Counted from the stretch's first letter, positions 17,541 to 26,195 are shown. The stretch: 64,000 nt of DNA from DATAEY01 sp038199035 (GCA_038199035.1 JBBPZM010000071.1:1-64000), one strand, 5' to 3'. Notes: generated from the sequence alone by a model not told the origin. Translations and numbers: made by a program.

Positions 17541-18893
17541 TCACCGCTGGTCGTCGGCTTTCTTGCATAGCGCCGGGTTGGGGATCCACGGGTTGGTCTG
17601 GTCGGGCGCAGGCTCGACCGCGCCGCCGGGGCAGCGGGCGACCATCCCCGTGCGATAGCCGCCAAAGTCGCCAGCCGACGGCAGGCCGGGGAAGATGCTG
17701 CCCAGCCGCGAGAGCACCCCCGTCAGCGAGCCCGGCGAGCCGATGAGCGAGATGCGGGCGAAGTGGCCGTTGGCGTCGTAGTAGCCGCCGGTCGCGCCGC
17801 CGAAGCCGTTGGACAGGCCGATCACCAGGTCGGGGGCGTAGGGGCGCAGGCCCTCGAAGACCGGCAGCGCCTGCTCGAGGGTCGTGGTGGTGGAGCGCAC
17901 CGCCGGCACCCCGACGCGGGCGAGCTGGGGCACGTCGGAGAGCGACCGGTCGAGCCCAGGCAGCAGCGCGCGCAGGTCGTTGACGACCGGCCGGGCGTCC
18001 ACTCCGGTCGGCACCAGCTCGCGCAGGACGCGGGCCAGCGGCGCCGCCGCCGGGCGGGTGTCGCGGATGAACGGCCGGAAGCCGTTGAGCCCCCGGCGCA
18101 GGTTGGCGAAGGTCGAGCGCGAGCGGTTGAGGACCCGCGGCGCCCGGATCAGCGCGTCGTTGAGCGAGGCCCGCTGCGCGGCGATCCCCCGCAACGTGGC
18201 CGCCGTGGTCTCGATCCCGCGCTCGAGGTCGGGGCGGCGGCCGGCGAGCGCCGCGCTGACCACCGCCGTGCTGGTGAGCAGGCGCTCCAGCGAGGCGCGG
18301 TCGCGGCCCAGCTCCAGGCTCAGGGCCGTGGTCTGGGAGAGCGCCGGGTTGAGGTAGGCAAAGGCCCGGTTGGCCGATAGCGCGGCCGAGCCCGCGAAGA
18401 TCTGCGAGCCGTTGCGGATGATGCCCTGGAGGTTCGTCCTGGTCTTGGGGTCGAGCGCGTTGAGGACCTCGTCGAGGTCGACGATCGGGCGCGTCTGGGT
18501 GGTGGGCAGGACGCCGTTGTCGGGGATCGCCGGCGCGTCCTTGGGGCCTGGCGAGAGGTTGATGAAGCGGTTGGCCACCCCGGCCAGGCCGGCCGCGCGG
18601 ATCGAAGCGATCGTTCCCTGGTGCAGTGGTTGGTAGTGCTCGTCGGTGAGGGTCAGGGCGATGTCGGCCTGGTTGTCGTTGGTCAGCTCGATGCTCGACA
18701 CCGTGCCGACGTTGAGGCCGCTGACCTGCACGACGTTGCCCTTGACGACCTGGCCGGCGTCGATGAAGCGGGCGTGGATCGTGTAGGTGGAAGCGCCGCC
18801 CAGGAGCACGAAGGCGGCGATCACCCCCACCGCCAGGACGGCGACCAGCCCGGCGATGCGAGCGACCCGGAGGGTGTTGTGGCTCGTCGCCAT
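17541..18893 (-). CDS. Mce family protein, first of operon (MceA position)
   Basis: 450 residues from ATG 18893, 14 bp after the second permease. N-terminal helix (IAGLVAVLAVGVIAAFVLLGG) and MCE domain with VQVSGLNVGTVSSIEL and GVANRFINLSPG. Extended amphipathic helices follow with regularly spaced Leu/Ala heptads (for example LLTSTAVVSAALAGRRPDL), then a C-terminal region containing GYYDANGHFARISL. First substrate-binding subunit of the transporter. Confidence 0.92.
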   Translation of the reverse strand: MATSHNTLRVARIAGLVAVLAVGVIAAFVLLGGASTYTIHARFIDAGQVVKGNVVQVSGLNVGTVSSIELTNDNQADIALTLTDEHYQPLHQGTIASIRAAGLAGVANRFINLSPGPKDAPAIPDNGVLPTTQTRPIVDLDEVLNALDPKTRTNLQGIIRNGSQIFAGSAALSANRAFAYLNPALSQTTALSLELGRDRASLERLLTSTAVVSAALAGRRPDLERGIETTAATLRGIAAQRASLNDALIRAPRVLNRSRSTFANLRRGLNGFRPFIRDTRPAAAPLARVLRELVPTGVDARPVVNDLRALLPGLDRSLSDVPQLARVGVPAVRSTTTTLEQALPVFEGLRPYAPDLVIGLSNGFGGATGGYYDANGHFARISLIGSPGSLTGVLSRLGSIFPGLPSAGDFGGYRTGMVARCPGGAVEPAPDQTNPWIPNPALCKKADDQR

Positions 18894-18907
18894 CCGTGCC
18901 GGGTGGC

Positions 18908-19702
18908 TCAGCCGCCGATCGGCGCGCGCGGGTTGGCGCCCCAGAAGATCTGGGTCCCGAGCATGCCGATGAGGTGGACGCCGATCAGGTTGGCCACCAT
19001 CGACTTGGCGGTGGCCCGTCCGACCCCCACGGGCCCGCCGCCGGCGTTGTAGCCGTAGAAGCAGCCGACGAGCACCACGAGCGTGGCCATGGCCATGCCC
19101 TTGATCAGCGAGTACAGGAGGTCCAGCGGGCTCTGGAACTGCCAGAAGAGCTGGAGGTAGCCCCCGGCCGAGACCTGGCCGATCTGCTCGACCACCGCGA
19201 TGTAGGAGGCGATGAACCCGACGGCGATCGCCGCGATGTAGACGAAGGGAAGGACCATCCACATTCCCAGCAGGCGCGTCGAGCACAGGTAGACCATCGA
19301 GTCGAAGCCCATGACCTCAAGGGCGTCGATCTCGTCGGAGATGCGCATGGAGCCCAGCTCGGCCACGAACCCGGTGCCTACCTTGGCGGCCATCATGTAC
19401 CCGAAGGCGTACGGCGTCACCTCGCGCAGGTCGCACAGGGCGGTGAACGCCCCGGTCGCGGTCGGCGCGCCCACCGCGCGCACGCCGTAGGCCCCCTCGA
19501 TCCCGCACTGGAGCCCGAGGATGAAGACCAGCGCCAGGATGATCAGGAGCGAGCCGACGATGAGGATGCCGGCCTGGCGAAGGGCCTCGCCGAAGAACTT
19601 CAGCACGCGCCCGCTGTAGACGCCGCCGAGCGTGCGCCCGAAGAAGGCGAGCATCTCTCCTAAGGCGCTGATCCCGTCGCGCAGCAGGCCGGTGGCGATC
19701 AT
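18908..19702 (-). CDS. MlaE/YrbE-type ABC transporter permease, second of pair
   Basis: 264 residues, five to six transmembrane segments. The MlaE-family core is clear: GYMMAAKVGTGFVAELGSMR followed by ISDEIDALEVMGFDSMVYL, the cytoplasmic coupling loop that contacts the ATPase. The C-terminal part has LYSLIKGMAMATLVVLVGCF and YNAGGGPVGVGRAT. Start ATG 19702 overlaps the stop of the first permease (ATGA). Works as a heterodimer with that permease. The partner ATPase (MceG/Mkl) is not in this window and is often encoded elsewhere. Confidence 0.94.
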   Translation of the reverse strand: MIATGLLRDGISALGEMLAFFGRTLGGVYSGRVLKFFGEALRQAGILIVGSLLIILALVFILGLQCGIEGAYGVRAVGAPTATGAFTALCDLREVTPYAFGYMMAAKVGTGFVAELGSMRISDEIDALEVMGFDSMVYLCSTRLLGMWMVLPFVYIAAIAVGFIASYIAVVEQIGQVSAGGYLQLFWQFQSPLDLLYSLIKGMAMATLVVLVGCFYGYNAGGGPVGVGRATAKSMVANLIGVHLIGMLGTQIFWGANPRAPIGG

Positions 19703-20505
19703 CGCACCGCGGAGAGCTCGGGGTGAGTGGCCAGGAGGGTCTGCGTGAAGCCGTAGTCGATGACCCCGATCCCCAGAAAGGCGATGACCACGGCCTGGTT
19801 GACCGCCCGGCCCACGCCCTCGGCGCCGCCCGAGGCGGTCAGCCCCTTGAAGCAGCAGACGATGGCGATCATCGCGCCGTAGATCGCGGTCTTGAGCAGC
19901 GACCCCCACAGCTCGGTGGTGGTCGCGTTGGTGAAGTAGGTGGCGAAGAAGCCGCCCAGCGGCGCCTTGTTGATCATCGTGGCCAGCACGCCGCCGAAGG
20001 TGCCGAAGAGCAGGGCGTAGATGTCGAACAGCGCCGTGATCACCATCAGCGAGAGGAAGCGGGGGACGACGAGGCTCTTGATGGGATCGACGCCGAGGAC
20101 CATCAGGGCGTCCAGCTCCTCGCGGATCTTGCGCGCGCCGAGGTCGGCGGTGATGGCCGTGCCGGCCACGCCGGCCACGACGATGGCGCAGACCAGCGGC
20201 GCGAACTCGCGCACGACCGCCAGGACGAACAGCCCCCCGAGGCGGTCGATCGCCCCGAAGAGGTTGAGGAAGCCCGCTGCCTGGATGCCCGTCGGCCCGA
20301 AGCTCAGGGCCACCGACGTCACGATCATCGGAAACCAGCACAGGCGCAGCGCGAACATGAACTGAGACACCAGCTCGGGGCCGTAGTTGTGCGGGGCGCG
20401 GAAGGCGGACACCACGGTGTTGCCCATGAGCACGCCCATCGAGCCGATCTCCTCGATGAAGCTCTTGGCCGGCAGGAACGCCCGGTCGGCCACCAACCTC
20501 AGCAT
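19699..20505 (-). CDS. MlaE/YrbE-type ABC transporter permease, first gene of the mce operon
   Basis: 268 residues, polytopic. Conserved MlaE features: GIQAAGFLNLFGAIDRLGG, FAPLVCAIVVAGVAGTAITADLGARKIREELDAL (coupling helix around 130-160) and VDPIKSLVVPRFLSL. The C-terminal half has IAIVCCFKGLTASGGAEGVG. Start ATG 20505. It opens an eight-gene minus-strand operon (two permeases, six Mce proteins) that importers of this class use to move lipids or sterols across the envelope. Transcription probably starts in the 258-bp divergent region shared with tetR. Confidence 0.94.
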   Translation of the reverse strand: MLRLVADRAFLPAKSFIEEIGSMGVLMGNTVVSAFRAPHNYGPELVSQFMFALRLCWFPMIVTSVALSFGPTGIQAAGFLNLFGAIDRLGGLFVLAVVREFAPLVCAIVVAGVAGTAITADLGARKIREELDALMVLGVDPIKSLVVPRFLSLMVITALFDIYALLFGTFGGVLATMINKAPLGGFFATYFTNATTTELWGSLLKTAIYGAMIAIVCCFKGLTASGGAEGVGRAVNQAVVIAFLGIGVIDYGFTQTLLATHPELSAVR

Positions 20506-20598
20506 CTGCCCATCCGCCTCTCCAGCGCCCTCGGCGGCGTCCGCGCTCGCGTCCGCCAGCCTGCGTCCGCAGTTCGACCGAGATCCGGTCCCGTGAAA

Positions 20599-20612
20599 CT
20601 ACTCCCTCGTAG
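20599..20612. promoter_or_regulatory. Candidate TetR operator, copy 1 (CTAC-N6-GTAG)
   Basis: The dyad ctac-tccctc-gtag lies 94 bp upstream of the first permease gene. The same arms and spacing recur at 20737-20750, and the flanks also match (aa-R-CTAC...CGTAGC-W-T). Two matching dyads between a TetR gene and the divergent operon make this a plausible operator; regulation is inferred. Confidence 0.45.
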
Positions 20613-20642
20613 CTTGGCGACCTTACTCCATGCCCGCCAAGC
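20612..20642. promoter_or_regulatory. 8-bp inverted repeat in the mce/tetR intergenic region
   Basis: GCTTGGCG at 20612-20619 and CGCCAAGC at 20635-20642 are exact reverse complements separated by 15 bp. It lies next to operator copy 1. It could be a second protein-binding site or a hairpin in the mce 5' leader. Confidence 0.35.
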
Positions 20643-20736
20643 CTGGCAAACCACAACCGACGGCGCGCCGGTTGGAGGCCGCCCGTCGCTGTAGGCGCGA
20701 CCCAGCGCGCCGGCGAGCACTCCCTGGCCAGACAAG

Positions 20737-20750
20737 CTACCTTGCCGTAG
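20737..20750. promoter_or_regulatory. Candidate TetR operator, copy 2 (CTAC-N6-GTAG)
   Basis: The dyad ctac-cttgcc-gtag (extended arms gctac/gtagc, 20736-20751) ends 13 bp before the tetR start codon. This position would let the regulator block its own transcription or translation initiation. It is the matched partner of the site at 20599-20612. Confidence 0.45.
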
Positions 20751-20763
20751 CATCGCCGCCCCG

Positions 20764-21435
20764 GTGTCCACCGCTCCCCCTCGACGTCGCTACGCGCCTC
20801 GCCTCCCGGCGGCGCAGCGCCGCCGTCAGCTGCTGGACGGCGCGCTGGCGCTGATCGCCCAGAAGGGCTACGGCTCGCTCTCGATGGAGGCGGTGGCGCG
20901 AGCGTGCGGGGTGACCAAGCCGGTCGTCTACGACCTATTCGCCAACCGCGAGGTGCTGGTCCGCGCTCTGCTCGAGCGCGAGGAGCGCAGGGCACTCGAC
21001 CAGCTCACCGGCGCCCTGCCGACCATGCCGCTCCCCTCCCACCCCGACGCCGTGCTCGTCGAGGGGGTGCAGACCTTCCTGCGCGCGGTCAGCTCGAGCC
21101 CCGACACGTGGAAGCTCATGCTCATGCCGGTCGACGGAGCGCCGGCCACCCTGCGCGACCACGTCGAGCGCGGGCGGGCGGGGGTGGTGCGGCGCCTCCA
21201 GACGGCGGTCAGGGCCGGGCTCGAGCAGCGGGGAGGGCCGCTCAGCCTCGACGTCGAGCTGGCGGCCCACGTCAGCGTCGCCTTGGCCGAGCACGCGGCG
21301 CGCCTGACGCTGACCGATCCTGAGCGCTTCGGCCCCGACCGGGTCGGGGCGTTTGCCAGCACGCTGATGGGGGCGCTGGGCACGGGCGCGGAGCGGGAGG
21401 ACGCGGCGGGCGCGGAGCGGGACGGCACCGCGTGA
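20764..21435 (+). CDS. TetR family transcriptional regulator
   Basis: 223 residues from GTG 20764. The N-terminal helix-turn-helix is textbook TetR: QRRRQLLDGALALIAQKGYG (about 18-37), then LSMEAVARACGVTKPVVYDLFANREVL (recognition helix near 52-60). The C-terminal ligand domain is helical and ends in an acidic Gly/Ala tail. It is divergent from the mce operon and forms a GTGA overlap with the downstream hydrolase. The likely role is to control mce and itself through the paired CTAC-N6-GTAG sites. The ligand is unknown. Confidence 0.92.
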   Translation: MSTAPPRRRYAPRLPAAQRRRQLLDGALALIAQKGYGSLSMEAVARACGVTKPVVYDLFANREVLVRALLEREERRALDQLTGALPTMPLPSHPDAVLVEGVQTFLRAVSSSPDTWKLMLMPVDGAPATLRDHVERGRAGVVRRLQTAVRAGLEQRGGPLSLDVELAAHVSVALAEHAARLTLTDPERFGPDRVGAFASTLMGALGTGAEREDAAGAERDGTA

Positions 21436-22478
21436 GCCCCCAGCGACCCGGTCCGCGCGCACTCGTCGCCGGTGCCGGCGCAGCCCTGGCGGCCGGCGCG
21501 GGGGTGGCCCGCTGGCAGGCCGACCGGCGGGCGATCGCCGCAGATCCCGCCGGCCGCGTCCTCGCGGCGCCGCTCGAGGGCCGGCGCCTGGCGGTGACCG
21601 CGAGGGACGGGACGGCCCTCAACGCGCTGGAGCTCGGCCCCCCCGACGCGCCGCTCGTGGTCCTCGTGCACGGCTGGACCTGCGCCCTGCGCTTCTGGAC
21701 CTGCCAGCTCCAGGCGCTGAGCGGCGACTGCCGCGTGGTGGCCTACGACCTGCGCGGCCACGGCGAGAGCGAGCGCGCGCGCGACCGTGACTACTCGATC
21801 GAGGCCCACGCCGACGACCTCGAGGCCGTGCTGGCCGCGGCCGCCCGCGACGGCGAGCCCGCGGTGGTGGCTGGGCACTCGCTGGGGGCCATCACCCTGG
21901 TGGCCTGGGCCGGCCGCCACCCCGACGAGGTGGCGCAGCGCCTCGCCGGCGCGGTGCTCGTCAACACCGGGATGGGCGATCTCATCACCGAGTCGTTCGT
22001 GCTGCGCGCCCCCGCCCGGCTGGACGCCGTCCGTCAGGCGGTGGGGCGCACGCTCCTGAGCGCCAGCGCGCCGCTGCCCAAGGGGCCGACCCCGATCAGC
22101 CACCGCGCGGTGCGCTACGTCGCGCTCAGCCCGTCGGCCAGCCCCGCCCAGGTCGCCTTCTGCGAGCGCATCGTCCTTGAGTGCCCGCGCGACGTCCGGG
22201 CGGCCAACGGAGGAACGCTGTCGCGGCTGGACCTGCACGACGCCGTCGAGAGCCTGACCGCGCCGACCGTCGTCGTGGCCGGGGAGGAGGACAAGCTCAC
22301 CCCTCCACCCCACGCGCGGCGCATGGCGCAGACGCTGCCCGACCTCGTAGATCACGTCCTGATCCCGCGGGCCGGCCACATGGCGCCGGTCTCCCACCCC
22401 GACGTGGTCACCGGGGCGATCCGCCGGCTCGTAGATCGCCACCCGGCGGGCGCGCGGGCCGGTGCCGGCGCCGCCTGA
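21432..22478 (+). CDS. Alpha/beta hydrolase with N-terminal hydrophobic segment
   Basis: 348 residues from GTG 21432, coupled to tetR by GTGA. Residues about 9-27 (ALVAGAGAALAAGAGVARW) form a weak signal or anchor. Then the hydrolase core: LVHGWTCALRFW (oxyanion region), YDLRGHGES, nucleophile elbow AGHSLGAI (Ser150), acid in GEEDKLTPP and base in RAGHMAPVSHPD. Family substrates range from esters to epoxides. Co-transcription with a TetR facing a lipid-import operon hints at a lipid or steroid ester, but this is inference. Confidence 0.85.
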   Translation: MSPQRPGPRALVAGAGAALAAGAGVARWQADRRAIAADPAGRVLAAPLEGRRLAVTARDGTALNALELGPPDAPLVVLVHGWTCALRFWTCQLQALSGDCRVVAYDLRGHGESERARDRDYSIEAHADDLEAVLAAAARDGEPAVVAGHSLGAITLVAWAGRHPDEVAQRLAGAVLVNTGMGDLITESFVLRAPARLDAVRQAVGRTLLSASAPLPKGPTPISHRAVRYVALSPSASPAQVAFCERIVLECPRDVRAANGGTLSRLDLHDAVESLTAPTVVVAGEEDKLTPPPHARRMAQTLPDLVDHVLIPRAGHMAPVSHPDVVTGAIRRLVDRHPAGARAGAGAA

Positions 22479-22525
22479 TGGCGCTCGCGGGATAGGGTGC
22501 CGCCGAGGGACGAGGGCCGCGCGCG

Positions 22526-23797
22526 TTGAGCTCCGAGCTGATCAGCCTCCTGACCATTCCCCTCTTCTCGGGGGCCATCGGCTACGTCATCAACTGGACC
22601 GGGGTGTGGATGCTCTTCCATCCCGTCCGCTTCACCGGCTTCCGACTCCCCGGCCTCGCGCCGCTGGCTCGCGTCCTGCCCCGCAAGGTCCAGGAGATCC
22701 CCGGCTTCATGCACGGCGGGGTCGGCTGGCAGGGGATCATCCCCTCGCGCGCGGCCAAGATGGGCAGCATCGCCGTCGACAAGGGGATCGCGAAGCTGGG
22801 CCGGCTGGGCGAGTTCTACCAGCAGCTTGAGCCCGACAAGATCAGCGAGCACATCCTCACCTCGGCGCGCGGCGACATGCGCGAGATGATCGAGCGGATC
22901 ATGGAGCGCGAGCACCCGGGGATGTGGCACGACCTGCCGCCCCGCGTCCGCGAGGCGGTGCACGCGCGCGTGCTGGGCCAGCTGCCCGACATCGTGCGCC
23001 AGCTCACCGACCAGATCGGCGCGAACATCGACCAGCTGGCCGACGTCAAGCTCATGGTCATCCGCCAGATGGAGGCCAACCCCGAGCTGGCCAACCGCGT
23101 CTTCCTCGACGTGGGCAAGCGCGAGCTGCGCCTGATGGTCAACTTCGGCCTGCTCTTCGGTTTCGTGCTGGGCATCCCGCTCGCGGCGATCACCCACTTC
23201 GTCCCCCACTGGTGGGTGCTGCCGATCGGCGGCGTGATCGTCGGCTGGACGACCAACCTGCTCGGGATGCAGCTGATCTTCGAGCCGGTCAACCGGCGCA
23301 AGCTCGGCCCGTTCACGCTCCAGGGCCTCTTCCTGCGCCGCCAGCGGGAGGTCGCCGACGTCTACTCGAGGATCATCGCCGACGACATCGTCACCCTGAA
23401 CAACCTCGGGGAGGAGCTGCTCCACGGTCCCCGCTCGGACCGCACGCGCCACATGCTCGAGGGCTCGATGCGCCCGGCCGTCGATCGCGCCAGCGGACCC
23501 GCCCGCCCCGCGGTGCGGGTGGCCATGGGCGCCCGCGAGTACGATGCCATCCGCGATTCGGTCGCCGTCGAGGGGGTCGAGTACGCCATGACCCCGCTCG
23601 CCGACCCGGAGTTCAACCGCCGCCAGAGTGAAGCCGTGCGCAGCCTGATCGCCGAGAGGATGCGCGAGATGGCCCCAAGCGACTTCGTGGAGATGCTGCG
23701 CTCGGCCATCAAGGAGGACGAGTGGATGCTCTACGCGCACGGGGCGGTGCTTGGCTTCGGGGCGGGGCTCCTGCACCTTGGGATCTTCGGGGTCTAG
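22526..23797 (+). CDS. DUF445 family membrane protein
   Basis: 423 residues from TTG 22526. Hydrophobic segments at the N-terminus (LTIPLFSGAIGYVINWTGVWMLF), a central hairpin (LLFGFVLGIPLAAITHFV and LPIGGVIVGWTTNLLGMQLIF) and the C-terminus (YAHGAVLGFGAGLLHLGIFG). The repeated pattern GYVTNW/GWTTNLxGMxLIFxP and FHPxRFTG is diagnostic of DUF445 (YheB-like) proteins; here it is duplicated within one chain, and the second copy reads QLIFEPVNRRKLG. The region between is helical and charged. The biochemical role of the family is unknown. Its stop abuts the next start, suggesting a functional pair. Confidence 0.85.
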   Translation: MSSELISLLTIPLFSGAIGYVINWTGVWMLFHPVRFTGFRLPGLAPLARVLPRKVQEIPGFMHGGVGWQGIIPSRAAKMGSIAVDKGIAKLGRLGEFYQQLEPDKISEHILTSARGDMREMIERIMEREHPGMWHDLPPRVREAVHARVLGQLPDIVRQLTDQIGANIDQLADVKLMVIRQMEANPELANRVFLDVGKRELRLMVNFGLLFGFVLGIPLAAITHFVPHWWVLPIGGVIVGWTTNLLGMQLIFEPVNRRKLGPFTLQGLFLRRQREVADVYSRIIADDIVTLNNLGEELLHGPRSDRTRHMLEGSMRPAVDRASGPARPAVRVAMGAREYDAIRDSVAVEGVEYAMTPLADPEFNRRQSEAVRSLIAERMREMAPSDFVEMLRSAIKEDEWMLYAHGAVLGFGAGLLHLGIFGV

Positions 23798-24700
23798 GTG
23801 GCCGACTCGGTCGACGAGCGCACCGGGGCACAGCGCGACGGCGCCGCTGAGCGACCGGACGCCAGCCTGCTGCTGGCCGCGCCCGGCCTGGTCCGCCTCG
23901 CGGCGGCCGCCTGGTGGAGGAGCGCGGGCTGGACGGTGGAGACGTCGATCCGGGCCGGTGACCGCGTGGTGCGGGCGGCGGTCACCGGAGAGCCGCTGCC
24001 GATGCTGCTGGCCGACGTGGGCGCCAACGTGCGCGACTACGTGCGCGAGGTGCTGGGGATCTTCGATGACGACGACCGCCGGAACGGCGAAGACGATCGC
24101 GAGCGCGACGCGCACGCCCCGCGGCCGGGGGTGGTCTCCCTGCGCAAGCGCGGCGCCGAGCTGCTGCGCCAGTCAGCCGACGTGCGCTTCGACGAGGAGG
24201 TCCACCCCGCCTTCCCGCGGATCCTCGAGGAGCTGGCCCCCGACGAGGGCAGGATCCTGCGCCTGCTGGCCCTCGAGGGCGCGCAGCCGGCGGTCGACGT
24301 GCGCGGCGGCAAGCCGCTGGTCCCCGGCAGCCAGATGGTCGCACCCGGGCTGACGATGATCGGCCCGGCCGCGGGGTGCCGCTATCTGGAGCGGGTGCCG
24401 GCCTACCTCAACAACCTCTACCGGCTCGGCCTGATCTGGTTCCTGCGCGAGCCGTTGGAGGACCCGGTGCGCTACCAGGTCCTCGAGGCCCAGCCCGACG
24501 TCCTCGCCGCCATGAGGGGGACGGGACGCGCCCGCACGGTGCGCCGCAGCATCGACCTCACGCCGTTCGGCGCCGACTTCTGCGAGACCTGCCTCCCGCT
24601 CAACACCGCCGAGCTCGACGCCCTCCCCGGCGACGTCGCCCCCGACGGTCCGCTGGCCGCCAGCAAGCCCCAGCTGCCCGGGGCGGGGCCGCCGCAGTAG
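23798..24700 (+). CDS. Abi-alpha (DUF4393)-like protein
   Basis: 300 residues, beginning with GTG immediately after the DUF445 stop. The N-terminal 45 residues are helical. The central part has LRKRGAELLRQSADVRFDEE and VHPAFPRILEELAPDEGRILRLLA, the pattern I associate with Abi-alpha/DUF4393 proteins. YLNNLYRLGLIWFLREPLED and a C-terminal LTPFGADFCETCLP follow, with a Cys pair. The family name comes from a proposed abortive-infection role that is poorly established. No other defence genes are nearby, so a housekeeping envelope role with the DUF445 partner is as likely. Confidence 0.55.
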   Translation: MADSVDERTGAQRDGAAERPDASLLLAAPGLVRLAAAAWWRSAGWTVETSIRAGDRVVRAAVTGEPLPMLLADVGANVRDYVREVLGIFDDDDRRNGEDDRERDAHAPRPGVVSLRKRGAELLRQSADVRFDEEVHPAFPRILEELAPDEGRILRLLALEGAQPAVDVRGGKPLVPGSQMVAPGLTMIGPAAGCRYLERVPAYLNNLYRLGLIWFLREPLEDPVRYQVLEAQPDVLAAMRGTGRARTVRRSIDLTPFGADFCETCLPLNTAELDALPGDVAPDGPLAASKPQLPGAGPPQ

Positions 24701-24755
24701 GCGCCGAGAGAAGCGGCCGCCCGTATACGACCTCCGCTCGGCGGCGGTGTAGTCG

Positions 24756-26195
24756 TCAGGTCGCCAGCACCGGCAGCAGCGCCTGGAGCTTTATGTCGGT
24801 CTCGGCGAGCTCGGCCACCGGGTCTGAGTCGCGGACGACGCCCACGCCGGCGTAGCAGCGGGCGAGGCGGTCCTCGAGCAGGGCGCAGCGCAGGGCGACG
24901 CACAGCTCGCCGTCCTCGGCCGCGTCGGTCCAGCCGACCGCGCCGGTGTACCAGCCGCGGTCCATTCCCTCCAGGACGGGGATGAGGCGCGTGGCGGTCT
25001 CGCGCGGCTCCCCCCCCACGGCGGGCGTCGGATGCAGCAGGCCGGCCAGGTCGATCGCCCCCATCGGCTCGGCCAACTGGGCGCGGATGGGCGTGGCGAG
25101 GTGCTGGATGTTGGCCACGCGGACGAGCGCCGGCTCGGGCGCGGTGGCCACCCACACCGAGCGCTCGCGCAGGGTGCGCTCGATGCGTCGCGCGACGATC
25201 GCGTGCTCCTCGCGATCCTTGGCACTGCGCAGGAGCTGCTCGCCGAGGTGGTCGTCGACGGCGGGGTCGGCGCTGCGACGAATCGAGCCGGCGAGCGCCA
25301 CGGTGCTGGCCCGCTGGCCCTCGCGGCGGACCAGCAGCTCGGGCGAGGCGGCGAGGAACGCCCTCGAGCCGCGGGCCGCGCACAGCACGTAGCAGGCGGG
25401 GAAGCCCTCGCGCAGGACGCCGAACACCGCGCCGGGGTCGTGGGGCGACGGGGCGTGGACGTCCACCTCGCGGGCGAGCACGACCTTCTCGAGCTCGCCG
25501 GCGCGGATGCGCTCGACCGCCCGGGCGACCGCGCCCTCGTAGTGCTCGGGCGGAGTCGCTCCGACGACGCGGCTGCGCGCCACTGGCGCCGGGTCCATCA
25601 GCCCCAGCGGCTCGCCCCGCAGCTCACCGACCCGGCGGCGCAGGCGCTCGACCACCTCCTCGACCGTGTCGTCGGGGGCCACGAGGGCGCTCAAAGTCAG
25701 CCAAACCTCGTTGCCCTGGCGCGCCAGCGCGACCTCCGGGACGTCCAGCGCGGCGGACGGGAAGCCGGTCCAGGCCGGCGAGGCGCCGCCGTCGGGAGCG
25801 AAGGCGAACCCGCCGACCGCGACCAGCCCGGCCCCGCGCGGGCCGTCGGGCGGGTCGGCCACCGCGCGCGCCGCGGCCGCCCGCCAGCGCCGGGCGAGCT
25901 GGCCGAAGCGCTCCCGCCCCGACGACTCCAGGGACAGTGCGCTGCCCAGGGCGGCCAGGGCGCTGCCCTGGCGATCGGGCTGCTCGAAGCAGAACAGCGG
26001 CTCGCCCGGGCGGCGCGAGGCGAAGGCCACCGCGCTGGGGTCCGCGCGCCCGGCCACGGGCGTGGACAGGGAGGCCAGCACCGGGGCGCCGGCCACACGG
26101 GCGCGTCTCAGCGCCTTGCCCACCCGGCGGCGAAGGGCGGCGACCTCGGCCTCGCCCAGGGCGCTTGCCCCGCCGGTGGCGATGGCCACGCTCAC
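24756..26195 (-). CDS. menF: Isochorismate synthase
   Basis: 479 residues from GTG 26195. Chorismate-utilising fold: GELEKVVLAREVDV (catalytic lysine region), FLAASPELLVRREG, VALAGSIRRS, KDREEHAIV with the base/acid Glu, LLHPTPAVGGEPRETA (Mg and substrate loop) and YTGAVGWTDAAEDGELCVALRCALL, then CYAGVGVVRDSDP. The set PTPAVGG plus AGSIRR is typical of isochorismate synthases rather than anthranilate or aminodeoxychorismate synthases. It feeds MenD about 15 kb away. The symbol could equally be entC or dhbC if a siderophore route exists, but the men genes favour MenF. Confidence 0.9.
   Translation of the reverse strand: MSVAIATGGASALGEAEVAALRRRVGKALRRARVAGAPVLASLSTPVAGRADPSAVAFASRRPGEPLFCFEQPDRQGSALAALGSALSLESSGRERFGQLARRWRAAAARAVADPPDGPRGAGLVAVGGFAFAPDGGASPAWTGFPSAALDVPEVALARQGNEVWLTLSALVAPDDTVEEVVERLRRRVGELRGEPLGLMDPAPVARSRVVGATPPEHYEGAVARAVERIRAGELEKVVLAREVDVHAPSPHDPGAVFGVLREGFPACYVLCAARGSRAFLAASPELLVRREGQRASTVALAGSIRRSADPAVDDHLGEQLLRSAKDREEHAIVARRIERTLRERSVWVATAPEPALVRVANIQHLATPIRAQLAEPMGAIDLAGLLHPTPAVGGEPRETATRLIPVLEGMDRGWYTGAVGWTDAAEDGELCVALRCALLEDRLARCYAGVGVVRDSDPVAELAETDIKLQALLPVLAT

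Noticed and set aside
23798..24700. A phage-defence island around the Abi-alpha-like gene
   Set aside because: No nuclease, restriction, toxin-antitoxin or other defence gene is adjacent; neighbours are membrane-lipid and metabolic genes.
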